Shown here one piece after another: positions 10,545 to 23,480 of a DNA stretch of 64,000 nucleotides. Positions within the stretch are counted from its first letter, which is position 1. Every line of letters starts with the position of its first letter. A model generated the notes under the pieces. The model saw only the letters and a list, made by a program, of their open reading frames with translations, was not told where the DNA came from and did no database searches. The position numbers and the translations under genes were made by a program. The stretch comes from Prinia subflava (taxonomy: Eukaryota; Chordata; Aves; Passeriformes; Cisticolidae): the NCBI RefSeq assembly GCF_021018805.1, contig NC_086254.1, positions 25,171,300-25,235,299 of the forward strand. The letters run 5' to 3'.

Positions 10545-13500
10545 ATGGAGCCCACCAACTTCATAGCGCGGGACAATATCTGGTAACAGCCCTGCCCGGC
10601 CCCGGCAAACACCGCTGCTCTGTTGCTACCCGCATTCACCCTCCCCTCCCGCCCCTAAGCTCCGCGCTGAAGGAGTTTTCATGTGTGTTTAAAGAGCTGT
10701 GCGCTGGGTAAAGCGTGCCTTGGGGGAAAATCGGGGCTTTTACAGCTGCCTCCGGTGCCCTCCTCCTTCCCCGCCGGCTGTGGGGTCGGGGCATCTCGTC
10801 AGTCAACACCGTAAATGAAAATGTATTTGAAAGGATGATGGTGCTTGCTGTTCAACCTCCTCCGCTTCTTAACAAAACATAATTTAAAAGCAGTGCGTTC
10901 ACATGCAGGGTTTCAAACCTCTGGAAAGTGTTTTTCCATTAGCTCTGAGTCAGACAATGATAATTTGTACATAAACTTGCTGTTTTGAAATGGAAGTTTA
11001 AAGATTCCTGCCAAAGTGCTGTGCTTTGTGACATCAACAGTTGTGACATCAATGTTGTTTCTTTTTTTTAATGAAAGTTTTCAAAGTTATCTTAAATACT
11101 TGTCTGTTGGTTTCAGGAAAAACCATATTGAAAAGGAGGAAGATGCTGCAAAAACATGGGCTGAAAAATGGGGATTTTTTAAAACACCTCTTGAGAAGGT
11201 AAAGTTGAATGGCATCCAATATGGCTTATAAGCAACACATGAAATATTTGTGCACAAATTTTTCTGGACACAAAATTATGAGAGCACGGAAAACCGAAAA
11301 GTACTGAGTATGCTTTACTATGCTGGCAATCAAGGTAGCAACTGCCCTGCTTTTGAAATGGTTCAAATATTCAATTTTCTTCTGAATAAAATACATCAAT
11401 TGGTATTTTATCAATATGGTAATTTATATTCTGTACATATTCTGATATATTTCTCTTGAGAAACATGACTCCTAATAGTGCTAACAAGTACTAGATGCAC
11501 ACTGACAGGAAAATATTTCCCCTTTGTCTCTCCATATGGTATTTTTAAAATCTAGGGGAAAAGGTTCTAGCTAATTAAATTGACAGTGGGGGAATCTACA
11601 ACAAATGAAAATATTTGGAGTGATGTCTCTTCTCAGTGATGTTTAGATATTAGAATACAGAAGCACATGATGTTACATTCAGAATCACAGGATTTAATTG
11701 CTAAAGAACAGGACTGATGCAGTTCCTGCATAGTTATAAATGTAGTTTGCATATCTTCTGAAACAAAAAGATCCAGTGACTTCCAAAGCACTGAAATAAG
11801 TAATCCTGCTTGAGGTGGAAAGAACAGGAAATTCATATGCAACAATGAGGGGAATGGTGCAGATATCATATATTATGGTATATTTCAAAAGATAAATAGT
11901 CTATGTTTTAAATATGTTTTGGTTTTAGTTGATTGGAGAGGAAAAGAAAAAAGATGCAAAGCCCAAGCTACAGCTTCCAGATCACCTGCAGATTCGACCT
12001 GTGACACCTGTGGAAAAATACATTAAGGTTGGAAAATTAGATTTTAAAATTGTAATACAGCAACATCTGTCTTAACAAATCACACAAGCTCTGAAAACCA
12101 GTTGTCTTATAGAGGGGGGTCTTTAACTAAAGGTCAAAGTAAACTGCATTTGCAAGCCAAATTATGCTTTAAAAGCATTTAAGACAAGGAATTGCCCTTT
12201 AAATATGGTTGTAATTTTTCTGCCTTTATTTAAGAGTCTGCTTTTTGCCAGAGACCACACCACTGTCCTCTTCAGTACCACAAATTAATAACAAGCCAGT
12301 TCTAATAAGCCAAGTCATAATTATTTTGTTTTATATGATTTATATGTACATTCACAGCCTTAAAGGTGTCAAACAGCTGGACAGTAGAATGTGACTGATG
12401 GTTTAATTTATACATATGGTATGTCAGGATCACCACTGAATAGGGTGACTCCACAGGCACCTAAATCAGTGACATTGGGAGAGGAATGTACTCACAAAAG
12501 GGGAAGCAGAATATGCTAATGAAAAGGAAGGTTAGTCCACTTAGGGAAGATTAGGGAAGTAAAGGAGATTGGAAATTCTTACTTGCTGAACTAGCTTTCT
12601 TTCAAAGGATTCCAAGGTTGGGGAGATAAGGTAAGGAGGTAGTAAAAGCTTTTACTGAGATTAAATTAAAATAAAAATTAAGAGCTAGTGCTGAGTGTGG
12701 TAAAGAGATGAAATGGCGTCATCTCTGCCATTACTGCCACTTGTTCTTCACTTTTGTCCCAGTCTCCAGCCTCAGTGCAGCTGCAGTTCCAGCTGGGTCT
12801 CAGCCCCGTGAGGGTGTTGGTGCAGTAACAAACCCTGCAGTTATCGCTGCTCCACGAGCCTGCAGAGCTCATTGGAACAGAGTTTCCATTTCACCTCAGA
12901 ACTGAGAGCAAGAGAAGGGTTAGCTGTGATTTAGGTCACCCTTTACATATTCAGAGTGAAGTTTCATACATCCTTTCCAGAACTGTCTTTCTGCACATTT
13001 ACCTTGTGGTAACAGCCAAATCTGTTCTCTCTAGGTTAGACTAATAAAAGCTTCTGCACAGTCCCCTCCCCCAGACCAAAAGTGGGACATCATTTCCTTC
13101 ATTATCCTGCTCAGTGGGTGGCACTTTGGGCCATAAAAATTATCTTTTCTGAGGAGCTGCTCCACCTAAATATCATAAACATTTTCTAATCTTGGCCAAA
13201 GAACAAAGTGAAGCAACTCTGGCAAGAGAACTGAAACATTGTTCTCTTGCTGTGTATTTCTCTGCTAAGTCCCCAGATGCTGAAATGATAGAACGTGCCC
13301 AATTGAGATGATTCAGCCAAAGTAAGCACAGCAGTCACTGAACAGAGTCTGTTGGCTTTTGTTTTGTTTCCTTTTCAGCTAGATTAGTTGCAGATTAACT
13401 TGCTGCTCACCCATCTTTTAAAGTAGAAGGAAGGTAGAATGAATAAGTTCTTGATATAAAAGCCAGCTTGGTCAGTAATATCTTTGGCATTTGGATTTAA

Positions 13501-14046
13501 AATTATTATTCCATAGCTGCATTGCTACCAAATGTATTACAGCAAGGAGACTATTTCTTGCTGTAATACATTTGGTATTTGGTACATTTCTATTAGAAAG
13601 AGACTTTCTTTCTAATAGAAAACACTATTTCTCCTATTTACAGAAGTTAATTAGTTTTAAAGATGATGATGATGATCTTTGGCTTGAGCTTTCTCCATAC
13701 ATAATAATCATAATAATAAAAATTCTAATCATATAAAGCAATTAAAGCCCTTAGTATTGAGCCAAACTTTGAAAAAAAAAATCCAACATACACTACTAAA
13801 CAATGGCTTTATTGTTGGTTTTAGAACACTACAGCACAAAAAACAACGTACATGACAGAAACTTCAACCAAAAGCCTTTTCATCATTCAGTTTTACATGT
13901 TACTTTGACTTTAGGTGCTTCCATCTCCTCCAATACCTAAAACTACCCAGGGGTTTATTGGCTGGAGATCAGCTGTTCCAGAACTGGCACTTGAGGACAA
14001 TTATCAAATGCAAAGCTGCAAAGGAGCTGTCGGTAGTAAGAAGTGA
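10545..14046 (+). CDS. CIMIP1: Ciliary microtubule inner protein 1 (C20orf85 homologue), 4 exons
   Basis: Coding exons are 10545-10582, 11117-11198, 11929-12027 and 13915-14046, giving 116 aa. All introns are GT-AG and phases join (a TGG codon is split between exons 1 and 2). Recognised by strong similarity to human C20orf85: DNIWK near residue 10, WAEKWGFFKTP (about 26-36), IRPVTPVEKYIK (about 62-73), then PSPPIPKTTQGFIGWRSAVP (about 76-95) and CKGA near the end. The family is a microtubule inner protein of doublet microtubules in motile cilia. The start is set by an in-frame TGA at 10419-10421 with no ATG between it and 10545. The human protein is 137 aa; the difference lies at both ends, and the C terminus after CKGA is shorter and unrelated. 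An RFX X-box-like site upstream fits ciliary regulation. Confidence 0.93.
13526..13577. repeat. Perfect 21-bp inverted repeat (hairpin 1) in CIMIP1 intron 3
   Basis: The left arm 13526-13546 begins TACCAAATG and the right arm 13557-13577 is its exact reverse complement, with a 10-nt loop (GAGACTATTT). It lies in the last intron of CIMIP1. Another hairpin follows only 9 bp later. Confidence 0.92.
13587..13621. repeat. Perfect 14-bp inverted repeat (hairpin 2) in CIMIP1 intron 3
   Basis: Arms are 13587-13600 (TTTCTATTAGAAAG) and 13608-13621, exact reverse complements, with a 7-nt loop (AGACTTT). The loop and inner arm resemble the first hairpin (GAGACT core), suggesting a related origin. Confidence 0.9.
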
Positions 14047-14300
14047 CCATGTGAGCCCTCTGAGTGACATTATTAAATGAAAAGGCACAAAGATCCATCT
14101 GCATTCCTGAGGAAATATCCTGTAGTGAGCTGTTGAACATTTCTCCTATTTATGTGAAAATCCACAATCATTTTAGGAAAGTGTGAACATTTTCATTTTA
14201 CTTAATTGAATCTACAGCATCCAAGCTGTTAACTCTGCTTCAGAGATTCTGCTTGTAACTTAGAAATAACAATAAATAAACTCAGGTAAAGATCACATAG
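14047..14300 (+). terminator. CIMIP1: CIMIP1 3' UTR and poly(A) signal
   Basis: The stop codon ends at 14046. Overlapping AATAAA hexamers at 14271-14276 and 14275-14280 are the first canonical poly(A) signals downstream, predicting cleavage near 14300. The 3' UTR would be about 250 nt. The exact cleavage site is inferred. Confidence 0.6.
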
Positions 14301-14465
14301 CACATACTATTTCTAATAGCAGTAATAAGACTATCATTTAAAAATATTCATTGGAAGTTGGAATGACTGCAAATTTTTATAATTGTTTCTCCATGAGAAC
14401 CTCTACTCATAAAATACTCATATAATACACTGGGTTTTGTGTTTGGTGTGCTTTGCAGGTGTTTA

Positions 14466-14498
14466 GTAGTAGTGTAGTAGTAGTGTAGTAGTAGTGTA
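14466..14498. repeat. Three 11-bp GTAGTAGTGTA units
   Basis: Three exact head-to-tail copies of GTAGTAGTGTA, followed by a partial unit. The array lies just downstream of the CIMIP1 poly(A) signal and 20 bp before the first copy of the 49-bp repeat pair. Confidence 0.9.
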
Positions 14499-14517
14499 GT
14501 ACATAAGTAACTACATA

Positions 14518-14566
14518 AGGATGGAGATTTTATTATCATCATTTTCAGAGCCATAAGGCTCCCCAT
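14518..14566. repeat. 49-bp exact repeat, copy 1
   Basis: Begins AGGATGGAGATTTTATTATC and ends GGCTCCCCAT. It is identical over 49 bp to 16618-16666 in the same orientation, while flanks on both sides differ. No similarity to a family I know was found. Confidence 0.93.
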
Positions 14567-16617
14567 ACACGCAGTAGTTCCCAGTAAAGAAATAAAGCAC
14601 ACAAAGGCCACACAGTGACAAAAAGTCGCTTTGAAAAATCCGTTTTAGTATCAAAACAGAGTTTTTCTTTAGTTGATCAGTATGTAAGTGAGTACAAAGG
14701 ATTTCTATCACTTCAGTTTTGTGTGTACCAATATCTGCAGCAGCCAGGGGGAGATTTCAGAGCCAGCAGTGATTGCACTGGCACTGGGGTGGCTCCCCTC
14801 GTGCCCTGGAGTTCTCTTGCACTTCATTGTTCACTGAAGATTTCCCAGGATTGCTGCAAACTCCAGAGACTCACTGAGCTGCAGCAACTGTTTGCATGAT
14901 ATCATTCTAACTGACCAAGGTGTTCAAACAAAAAAGAGCTCCAAGAAATCAGCACAGGCAGCTCCCTCTAACTCCTTATCACTTAGAGGGGAAAGGTTTT
15001 CCTCTTTAACCCTGCTGCAGGATCTCCTTTGTGTTCTGCAGCCATCAACAGCTACTGCTTGAGTCAGCACTAAGCCCTTGGCTTTCACAGCACTAAGGCA
15101 GCAGCCAGTGTTTGTTCTTCCCTTCTTCCCAAGAAATGACTCACAATCATCAACATCCCACCTTTTTTTTTACATCCACTTCCAAATGCCCACAAAATAA
15201 TAATATTTTACTTTTTCCCATATTCTTTACAAATAATGGAGAAGTGAGTCATATCCTTTGGAAAGATTACCCAAGAAGAACACATAGCAGGAGTAACTTC
15301 AGACACTTTACTTGAAAACCAGAATAAAGAATGACTTGGAATCAGACTCTGGAAATTGAAGTTAAATTGTAGTTTAGCTACTAACCATAACCTGTGTACA
15401 CTGTTCTTTGGACAACCAAGATAACTGTAAAAAAATACTTAAATCCAGTGTGCTTTCTTGTCATTGCCAGGTTTGTATGTCTTGCTTATTTTAATCATGT
15501 GGTATGTGGTTCTTCAGTTTATTTTAAGTTCATAAGATCTTACTCTTGTCTGACTTATATAAACAGGTATAATAATGATTAATATGTCATTTAGTAGCAA
15601 TTAAATCACTTTAATTCAGGCCAGATAAAAGGGGGACTTCACTGGCTTTTGGAGAGTTATATTAAAGAATCAAAGCTGCCACCAAATACCCAGTGTTTAT
15701 ATGAAATGAAATCCAAATCCAGATGAGCCATGGTTTGATTTTGAAAAGCAAAATAAATTCATTGTCTAGTATCTACAGTTGGACATTCCTGACTCTTATT
15801 CCAGTATCTGAATATTAACTCTATCCTAACAGTAAGGGTTTTGTTCATTCTGTCATTTAAGGTACCTTTATTTCAGGAGATACTTTGATAGAGACTAATT
15901 TGGGATGTGCAAGGAATATAATCTAAAAGTTTAAGTCACTTCTTTATCATAAATCTGTCACTTGTTATTTGTCCCTTGTATTCCGGGTTTTGGTGTTAGA
16001 GGGTGTCATGAAAAAACAGCAAAGGCTTAAATGGCATCTGTATTTAAGTTGAAGAACAATGAAATCAGAATTCTCTTTTTTTACAAGCACTCACTTAACA
16101 AACAACAAAATTGGGGGACAAAAACCTGGTGTTTTGCTTCACAATGTGTTCTTTTCTGTGCTGTTAGAACTGGCACAGAACTGGCACTTGCTATTTATAA
16201 TTTCATTAATATAAGTTACTTTACCAGGAGCTCAGAGTCAAAAGATTGCTATTTATTTAAAATGCATTTTACAGAGAATAAAGATTTTTGATTAGATCAT
16301 ATTTAGTGGTGATTCTGAGTAAGTAGCACTACTGAGGTTGCAATCACCATACAAGAATTACATTTGGAAAGAACCAAAGTGAAAAGCAGCCACAGCCTGT
16401 GCACAGACAAGGGATGCAGTGCCTAAAGAGGTGCTTGGAGAATAAACCTCAGTGCAGCTCTGCGTGAGACGTCTCTGCAGTGATGAGCTGTGACATCCCA
16501 ATGACACTCACTGCAGGCCTAGGCCTGAGCAGCAAACTCCTGTTTCCAGTTCATCCCACTGCCTGCTCTGTCAGCCTGAGGTAACTTCAGTTCTGACATT
16601 GTTTCCGTACAAAACAG

Positions 16618-16666
16618 AGGATGGAGATTTTATTATCATCATTTTCAGAGCCATAAGGCTCCCCAT
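16618..16666. repeat. 49-bp exact repeat, copy 2
   Basis: Identical to 14518-14566 and placed exactly 2100 bp downstream. Immediately 3' of the core the two copies share only faint similarity (ACAC and TTCC positions), so either a longer old repeat has a conserved core or a short patch was copied. Confidence 0.93.
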
Positions 16667-17689
16667 TCACACACATAATTTCCTCCCTTAGTGAAGGATT
16701 CTTTTAGGTTCCTCCCACACTGTACAAAGTAGCAAAGTGCCAAACATTGATCTAACAGAGCCACTGGCACCCACACCAGCAGCCTCTGCTCCCCTGTGAA
16801 GCCCAGGCAGGCCCTCCTTGCTTTAGGTTCCTCAGTGTTTTCTGTTCTGTCCCCCTTGGAGCTGTGTCCTTGCAGCAGGACAGATAAGGTCCACTCACAG
16901 GCTGTTACCTTCCTCCTGACTCCTGTGGTTTTCACATCCCATCAAAGTTAATTTAGCTGAAAGCATGTCAGACCATTTCACAGGACCATACTGGAATAAA
17001 TTTAACTGTACTGGAAATTGATGTTGTTGTGCTGTGAAACTGATTGGGTTGGAAGTAAACAAAACATTGTTCCTCAGTCATACACAGAAAAGACTAATGG
17101 TATTGAGAAATAATTTTAAAACAACAATTTTGTTAACCTCATGTGTCCTATTTTAGTTGAGCTGCACTCTGCAGTTACACATGAGATCTGGTTGAAATTT
17201 GGAAGTGATGGGTCAATACAATGTGCTTTTATTAATGGAAATTACACCTTGTGGTCACAGGTTGTGTATGTGGCCCAAGTAACTCTGAATTTAGTCCCTT
17301 CCCTCATATTTTTCCCCCCTCACTGCTTTATCTGCTTCACTGAAGAAGTGAAATAAACTAAAAATTCACTAAATATTGAAATAAACCTGTGGACTTCAAA
17401 GCACAAAAACAGATGCAGGCATGAAGAAGTAAACAGAACAAAGACTCTTCTCTCCCCACCCAACACCACGTTTTCAGTTTGGTGGCTCCACTGACAGCAG
17501 CTTCCCTGGGTGCAAGATCTGACGTGCAGGTACCAGACTGGGCTTAAATGTGGACACAACTCTTATTATTTAAAGTTTTTAACAACTCTAATAACAGCAC
17601 AATTGAGAGTTCCGATACAGGGCTGTAGAAGAGGCCATTTTCTCTGCTTCCTCGATACAGAGCCCTTTATTCAGTCCATTTTCCTGACT

Positions 17690-17965
17690 GCTTTCCCGAA
17701 AGATCAGAAATGCGGGGAGCGGCCCTCGCCCCCCACCCGCCGCACGCACATTTCTGTCTCCGGCTTTCCCGGCGATGCCTGCAGGCTGCCGAGTGACACC
17801 CGGCTAATCCGCGATGCTCCAGCCCGACCCCAACCTGACAATGCCTTCGCACTTCCCGCAGCCCCTCCTTCTCCTCCCGAAGTGAGAGACGGGCAAGGCT
17901 TTTATTCCTCACCGGGGAGCAAGACGAGCTCAGCTCCGCTCGTGAATCTCCTCTGTTCGCTGACA
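17690..17965. promoter_or_regulatory. Orphan GC-rich, CpG-containing island
   Basis: A roughly 280-bp GC-rich stretch with many CG dinucleotides stands alone in AT-rich intergenic DNA, more than 3 kb from CIMIP1 and 7 kb from the PPP4R1L 3' end. Open frames across it (about 187 codons plus, 99 codons minus) show no recognisable domain. It could be a promoter or enhancer of a non-coding transcript, or a decayed GC-rich insertion. No exon structure can be supported. Confidence 0.4.
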
Positions 17966-20900
17966 CGCGTCAGACACAACATTCTCATCCTTAAAAGCTG
18001 GAGCAAAACAAAAACAAAGCAAGAGCCCAAAAACCCCAGTGAGAGCTCCAGTCCCTGTTTGGAAAAAAATTAACAGCCATTATGCTGCTATAGCCAGAGC
18101 CCAGCGATGTCCTTTGTTTCAATGAAAGCTGCGTGATTTCTCTGCTCCCATCACTGCATTGCCGCTTCCATCTTGGCCCTGCACTGGTTAAAGAACAAAC
18201 CCCACACATTTCCAGTCCCTCAGGAGGAGCTGAGATCCGACTGACAGGCATGGGAGGAAGGGTGGTTGAAGACTGGGTTTGTGGCCTCACTTGGACATGG
18301 AGATCTTCCCCTCACCTCATTTCCTCCCTGGCTGTAGTGACAGACAAAGCTGGGAGTTCTCTGTGGCAACAAACAGGCTTTGCTGCTGAAGCCCAAGGCC
18401 TGAGAAGTGAGGCTGGCTGTGCTGCTCCTGCACAGGACAGCAGGGTGCAGGGGCAGTGGTGCTGCTGGGACAGAGAACTCTTCTCCAGGAGATGAGCCCT
18501 GAATATTTAAAGTAGGAAAATTAACCTACAATTTTTGGGAGTCTTGAGCCAGGTGCCAGGTAAAGGGAACTGAGGTGCAAACTGGACAATAACCTGGTTC
18601 CCAAAGAGCACTGCTGATGCTTTTGTTCTCCCCTAAGCTGTGTCCACAATAACTCCAGTTACTTATGTGCAAATGAGAAAAGCTCTTGCCATAGATTTGA
18701 CCAAACCAGGCTTTTCACTATGTTTGTTTGCCCTTCTGTTTGTTTAAAGTAGGAGTGCTGAAAAAATCAGAATTTACTGGGATAGCCACAAGCAATGGGC
18801 AGCTCCAGCCTTACGCCTTCACCTTGGGCCAGATCTGTTTAACTTGAGAGGGAACCACCTTCTTCATACGCATCAAATCTCAGTTAAAATGTCCTGCATG
18901 CACAGATGCAGGATTCTACACTTAAAGGACTCCCAAAGGATAAAGAATTGCCTAAATCTGCTTTCCTTTTTCCTTTTGTTTGCACTGTTGGGGTCACTGC
19001 TGATCCATCCTTACCTGGTACTCACTCCCTGTGCCCCTCTCAGCTCACTGGTCCTGCTGGGGTTAACCAGCTTTTGGGGGTTTCTGGAACACAGAAGACA
19101 CCAAAATACATAAATACTGCAATTATTTGAAATGTATTTTACATTCATTTCATCTGTGTGTTTGGCAGTGTTGCTGGACTTGTTTCTAAGATGAATAAAG
19201 CACATGCAGAGCGGTCATGGATGTGTAAAAGCATCCAAATATGAGAATGGCTCTTCAAGCCTAGTGAGCCAAATCTTTCTCTTTTAAGAAGGGCTCTATA
19301 ATGCTGATTTATACATTTTACTGTGGAAAAGTAGATAAATACACAGCATTGTTTTGTAAGCCCCCTGAACAGTCCCCATAAGGGCAGATTGCAGAGTTTA
19401 TCCTATAGCACAGGTTCCAAAATGTTGATTTGTTCACCTGGTCTTGCCCAAACCTCATGGGGTAATACAATCAGACATAAAAATACAAAAAGTCTTACAA
19501 GACCATAGTCCCAGTTCAGGTCTCTCACAAAACTAACAAACAAGCTTCACTTTATCTCCTGATGACTACAGCCTTCCCTGAAAAATTGCAGCTTTATTAT
19601 GCATAATTCAATTTCATCTACTGCTTTTCTTTATTGTCCCTTCTAATTATGCACACATATACTTGTTATTTATTGCAATACATAAATTATGCCCCAAGCA
19701 TAGCACAGAAGTACACACACATTTCTTATGTAAGAAGAATGGAAAAATCAGTCAGATCAGTCAGGGATTTATTTACTCCCCTGTCCCATTCTGGATTTGT
19801 AGGTGTTTGTAGAGAGTCAGAAACCACATCTGAATTCTGTCTGAATTTTCCCTTTGGTCATTACAAGGACATTAATTACCTGCATTCTATAATGTATCAC
19901 ACCAACTTAAAATGCTTTTTATTTCTAAAAAAACAAGGCCAGATGCACAGAAGTTTTTATGCTTCTGACAGCCTAATGATGACAACACAGCAACTCAATT
20001 TGTAGTCTGATTTTGGCTGAGAGAGGCTGGGGTCAGCAGTGTTTGATGTACCCCATGCATTACTTTTAAACTCTGGTCATGATTCAGGACTGCAGTCCAA
20101 ATTCAGGCTGTAAATGATACACCACAGGATCCTTGTTCTCCACAGAGAGGGAGCTTGGGCTCTTGAGATCTTATCTTCAAAGCTATTGTCTGAAATGAGT
20201 CCCTGTGGATAAACCCCATCAGGGCAGGACACCAGGGCCTTCCTGAGCCCACTCTGACTGTGCTGACCACTCACCCTTCCCTACAAGAACATCTGCATAC
20301 AAGAAAAGTAAGCCAAAAATGTCAGGTTTTATTCCAGCACATACTGAACCACCTATGGAATATAATTAATCTCACGTGTACATTCCCTCTGCGAGGTGTC
20401 AGGACAGCACAGAATCCAGAGGCATTTGTGTCCAGTGAAGAATGTAATGCTGCTCCCTTCTCCCCAGAAGAGAGAGACTTGGGAGGTCCCTGTAATGGAT
20501 GTTTATTTGTCTGTGGTATCAATTTATTAATTTGTTACACACTAATCATTAATCAGCATCTGGAGCTCAGACAGTACAAGGGGTCACACAATCAGCCACA
20601 CAACATCACCCTGCCAGGCCTCTCCAGAACCCACAGATGCTAAAACACCCAACAGGCAGTGAAAGGATTTTAACTTCCTAAAGTAAATGCCAACACTGCT
20701 TTGCAGTCCTTGGATGAGCCCAGTCATGGAAGCTCTCCTAACCAGAGCAGGGAGTGCTCCCCTCATGTCCCTGAGGTCACAATTTGGCTAAACATATGCA
20801 CAACATGCTTGGCTCATTACACATGTGCATATCAAATCCACATCCAGCAGCAAGGGAACAGAAGACAATATGGTAAAACACTGGAACTGCACTTCAAAGA

Positions 20901-23214
20901 TCAGGATGCAATTCCACAGACTCCCAGGGTGACTTTGGCCACAACAGTCACCTCCCCTGCTTCTGCTCCCATCTGTAAAAAGCAAAATAACCATCCCTCA
21001 TTTTTACTTCATCCATCTTTGCAATTTAAACTCGGAGTTCTTTGTAGTGGTGTCTCTGTCTCAAAATACATCCAGCTCCCAGCACACAATGTCCTCCTCA
21101 GAAAAGCCTTATGGAAATGCCTCCAAATAAATAAAATAAAAAGAACCATATAAAACATCCTCTGATGAGATAAGACCACCAGCACAACAATGCAGTGAAC
21201 AGCTGTAATCCGTGGGAGGATTATTTCTCTTTGCCATAAATGCCATCTATTTTTCAAGACAAGCTCTTCCTTTTCATAGAACAGGGAACTTAGTATGTGC
21301 AGACAACTTCCCTTCCCATCAGTGTGGTTTTTAAAGGCTCGCAGCAGTTTGTGACATTAATTAGAAGATGTCACATCTTAATGACAAATATTAGTACTAG
21401 TCTGCTTGATTAACATAATTTATTTCTTCATTGGATGTTTTATTCCAGATGAGCTGCTTTTCATCCATCCATATTTGCTGGGGGAAAAATGCATCCTGAC
21501 ATGCAATGTTAATGTGCCCTCCGTGCTGACCTCTCATCTCTTTAACTTTTCATTCTCAGCCCCCACCCCGTTCTCTGCAGTGCCTGAAATGAGCTTTAGC
21601 AGCAGCTCTTGGTCAAGACTCTCATGCATTGGACCCCTGCCAAGGTTTTTGGGGTGTTTAGCACTGACTAAAGGTCTGTTCCTATGACACACACATTTAA
21701 ATTTAGCACTAAACTGGTGGGGGAAAAAAAAGAAAAAAATATGTAAAATGCCACTTTCTGACAAGCAGAAAATTAGAATTCATTCCCCTGAGAATTAAAT
21801 GGACTTTTCTGCTTCCAGTCACTAACTATGACAAGGTTAACATTTTTCAGTCTAATGACTAAGGACATTAAGTGTGCATGTGAATAAGAAATAAAATTAC
21901 TGGAGGGTATTAGTGAAGTGTGTGACAACAGCCCAAGCTGACAACAGAACTCTGAGGCTGCAGATTGTAGCCAACACTGCTCCTTTGCTGTGGAGAACCA
22001 ATGGATATCAGAACATGGAGGGATCTTTCTGTCCTTATTACTGTAACAGCACCAAAATCACAACAAGATCCACATCTGGGTGGGGGGAGAGCTCATCTGG
22101 AAGGGCATCAGCTCCTTCCCAGTGTCCCAGGCAGGGACACCACGACAATCAGAGGCCACAAACCCCCAAGATACTCCAAAAAGAAAAAATCCCAAGTGCA
22201 TCTCTTACTTCTCCAAGGATTCTTTCACCATACCTGATTTAATTCTGCTATCACACAGGCATTAGGGTAGGAGATTATTAAGTTATTATTTGTGACTTGC
22301 CTTAGCTTCTGTCCTTCCCAGTTCAGTTTTCCCTGTAGCTCCTCACTGTCTTACTCAGCTGTGGCTTCCAGACAATAAAGGATTTCATGGGATGCAGCAC
22401 AGAGGGCTCAAAGGAAAAGAGAAGTCTGTGTGTTATTAATATGCCCTTAATGATAGGCATTAAGATATTGGAAATTTTTAATTATTGGGAATCTTCCAGG
22501 ATATATTTAAAACTAGGGCACTAAAAGGTAAGACAGGAAAATTATATTTTCAAACATCTAATTTCTTTGGTGAAAAATAAGTGTAAAAGTGACATTTAGA
22601 GATATAGGTCAAGTAAGAGAAAGCCCTTTTAAACAGGGACCATTAATATGGATTCTATCAGAACAATAAAAGCTGTGAGGACATCGACAGAATTCAACAC
22701 AGAGCTCTCCTTTTATTGTTTCTGCCTTTGATTTGGTTTCAAAAGCTGCTTGGCCACAACTGAGAAAAACCCAAAGCTTACAATTTAGGGGATAAATGAA
22801 ACATTTAAAAAAATTAAAATAGACATTAGGACTAAAAAGAAGGAAAGAAAACTAGAAGAAAACAAGTACTTTCAAAACCACAGAATCTACCTCTAGATTA
22901 GCCAACTGGAAGGATTCACCAATTTTTCTTTGCTTTCCTGTGGCTGTCAGGGCGTTCAACAATCCAAAACAATGCATTTTTTAATTTTTCTAGCATGAAG
23001 TCAGAGTGATGAACTATTAGACAGCTCAGTAACAGATCCTGTTTGCTGTAACATCAGAAACTGGATTCTCCTCTCCATGTACAAACCACCAGACACATCT
23101 CAGCCTCTGAAAGGTTTGTGCCTTATCAAAGCAGCCTGAGAGGATTCCTGCGTGTTTGACACCAAAGACAAGTCCTGCACCTCCCACAATTTCAGATCCA
23201 CATTCCACACCACC

Positions 23215-23480
23215 CTCACCCTGCCTGCACTCTGATTACTTTTGGTCTCTGGCCTCATTACCTCACACTTCCCTACAATAAACTGCATAAGCCACTTACC
23301 TGCCTGTAATCCTGATAAATCCAAATCATTTTGAATGAGTTTGTTTTGTTCCTCTCCCCCTCCAACTTCCCCAGCCTTATTTTATGTCATCAGCATATTT
23401 CAGGCACACTTTTGAAATTACATTCTGCTCGAGGTCACTGCACTCATTTTAATTCCAACCCCCCCAGCACATCAGTGCTT
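23215..23480. repeat. Ancient LINE-like repeat relic
   Basis: The stretch reads like an old, widely dispersed sauropsid repeat: CACTTCCCTACAATAAACTG, then CACTTACCTGCC, a run about ATTTTGAATGAG, then TATGTCATCAGCATATTTCA and CTCGAGGTCACTG. On the minus strand, KWLMQFIVGKCEVM resembles the K-W-(Q)M-F-V-KCKVM segment of non-LTR reverse transcriptases. The copy is heavily diverged and not functional. The family (CR1/L3-like) is my inference. Confidence 0.45.

Noticed and set aside
10006..10639. Open frames of 71-163 codons on both strands around the CIMIP1 promoter
   Set aside because: They are translations of the 24/28-bp GC-rich minisatellite. The plus frame shared with CIMIP1 is closed by TGA at 10419-10421.
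17510..18073. 187-codon open frame over the orphan GC-rich island
   Set aside because: No domain, no homologue recognised and composition explained by GC richness; no flanking exon chain.
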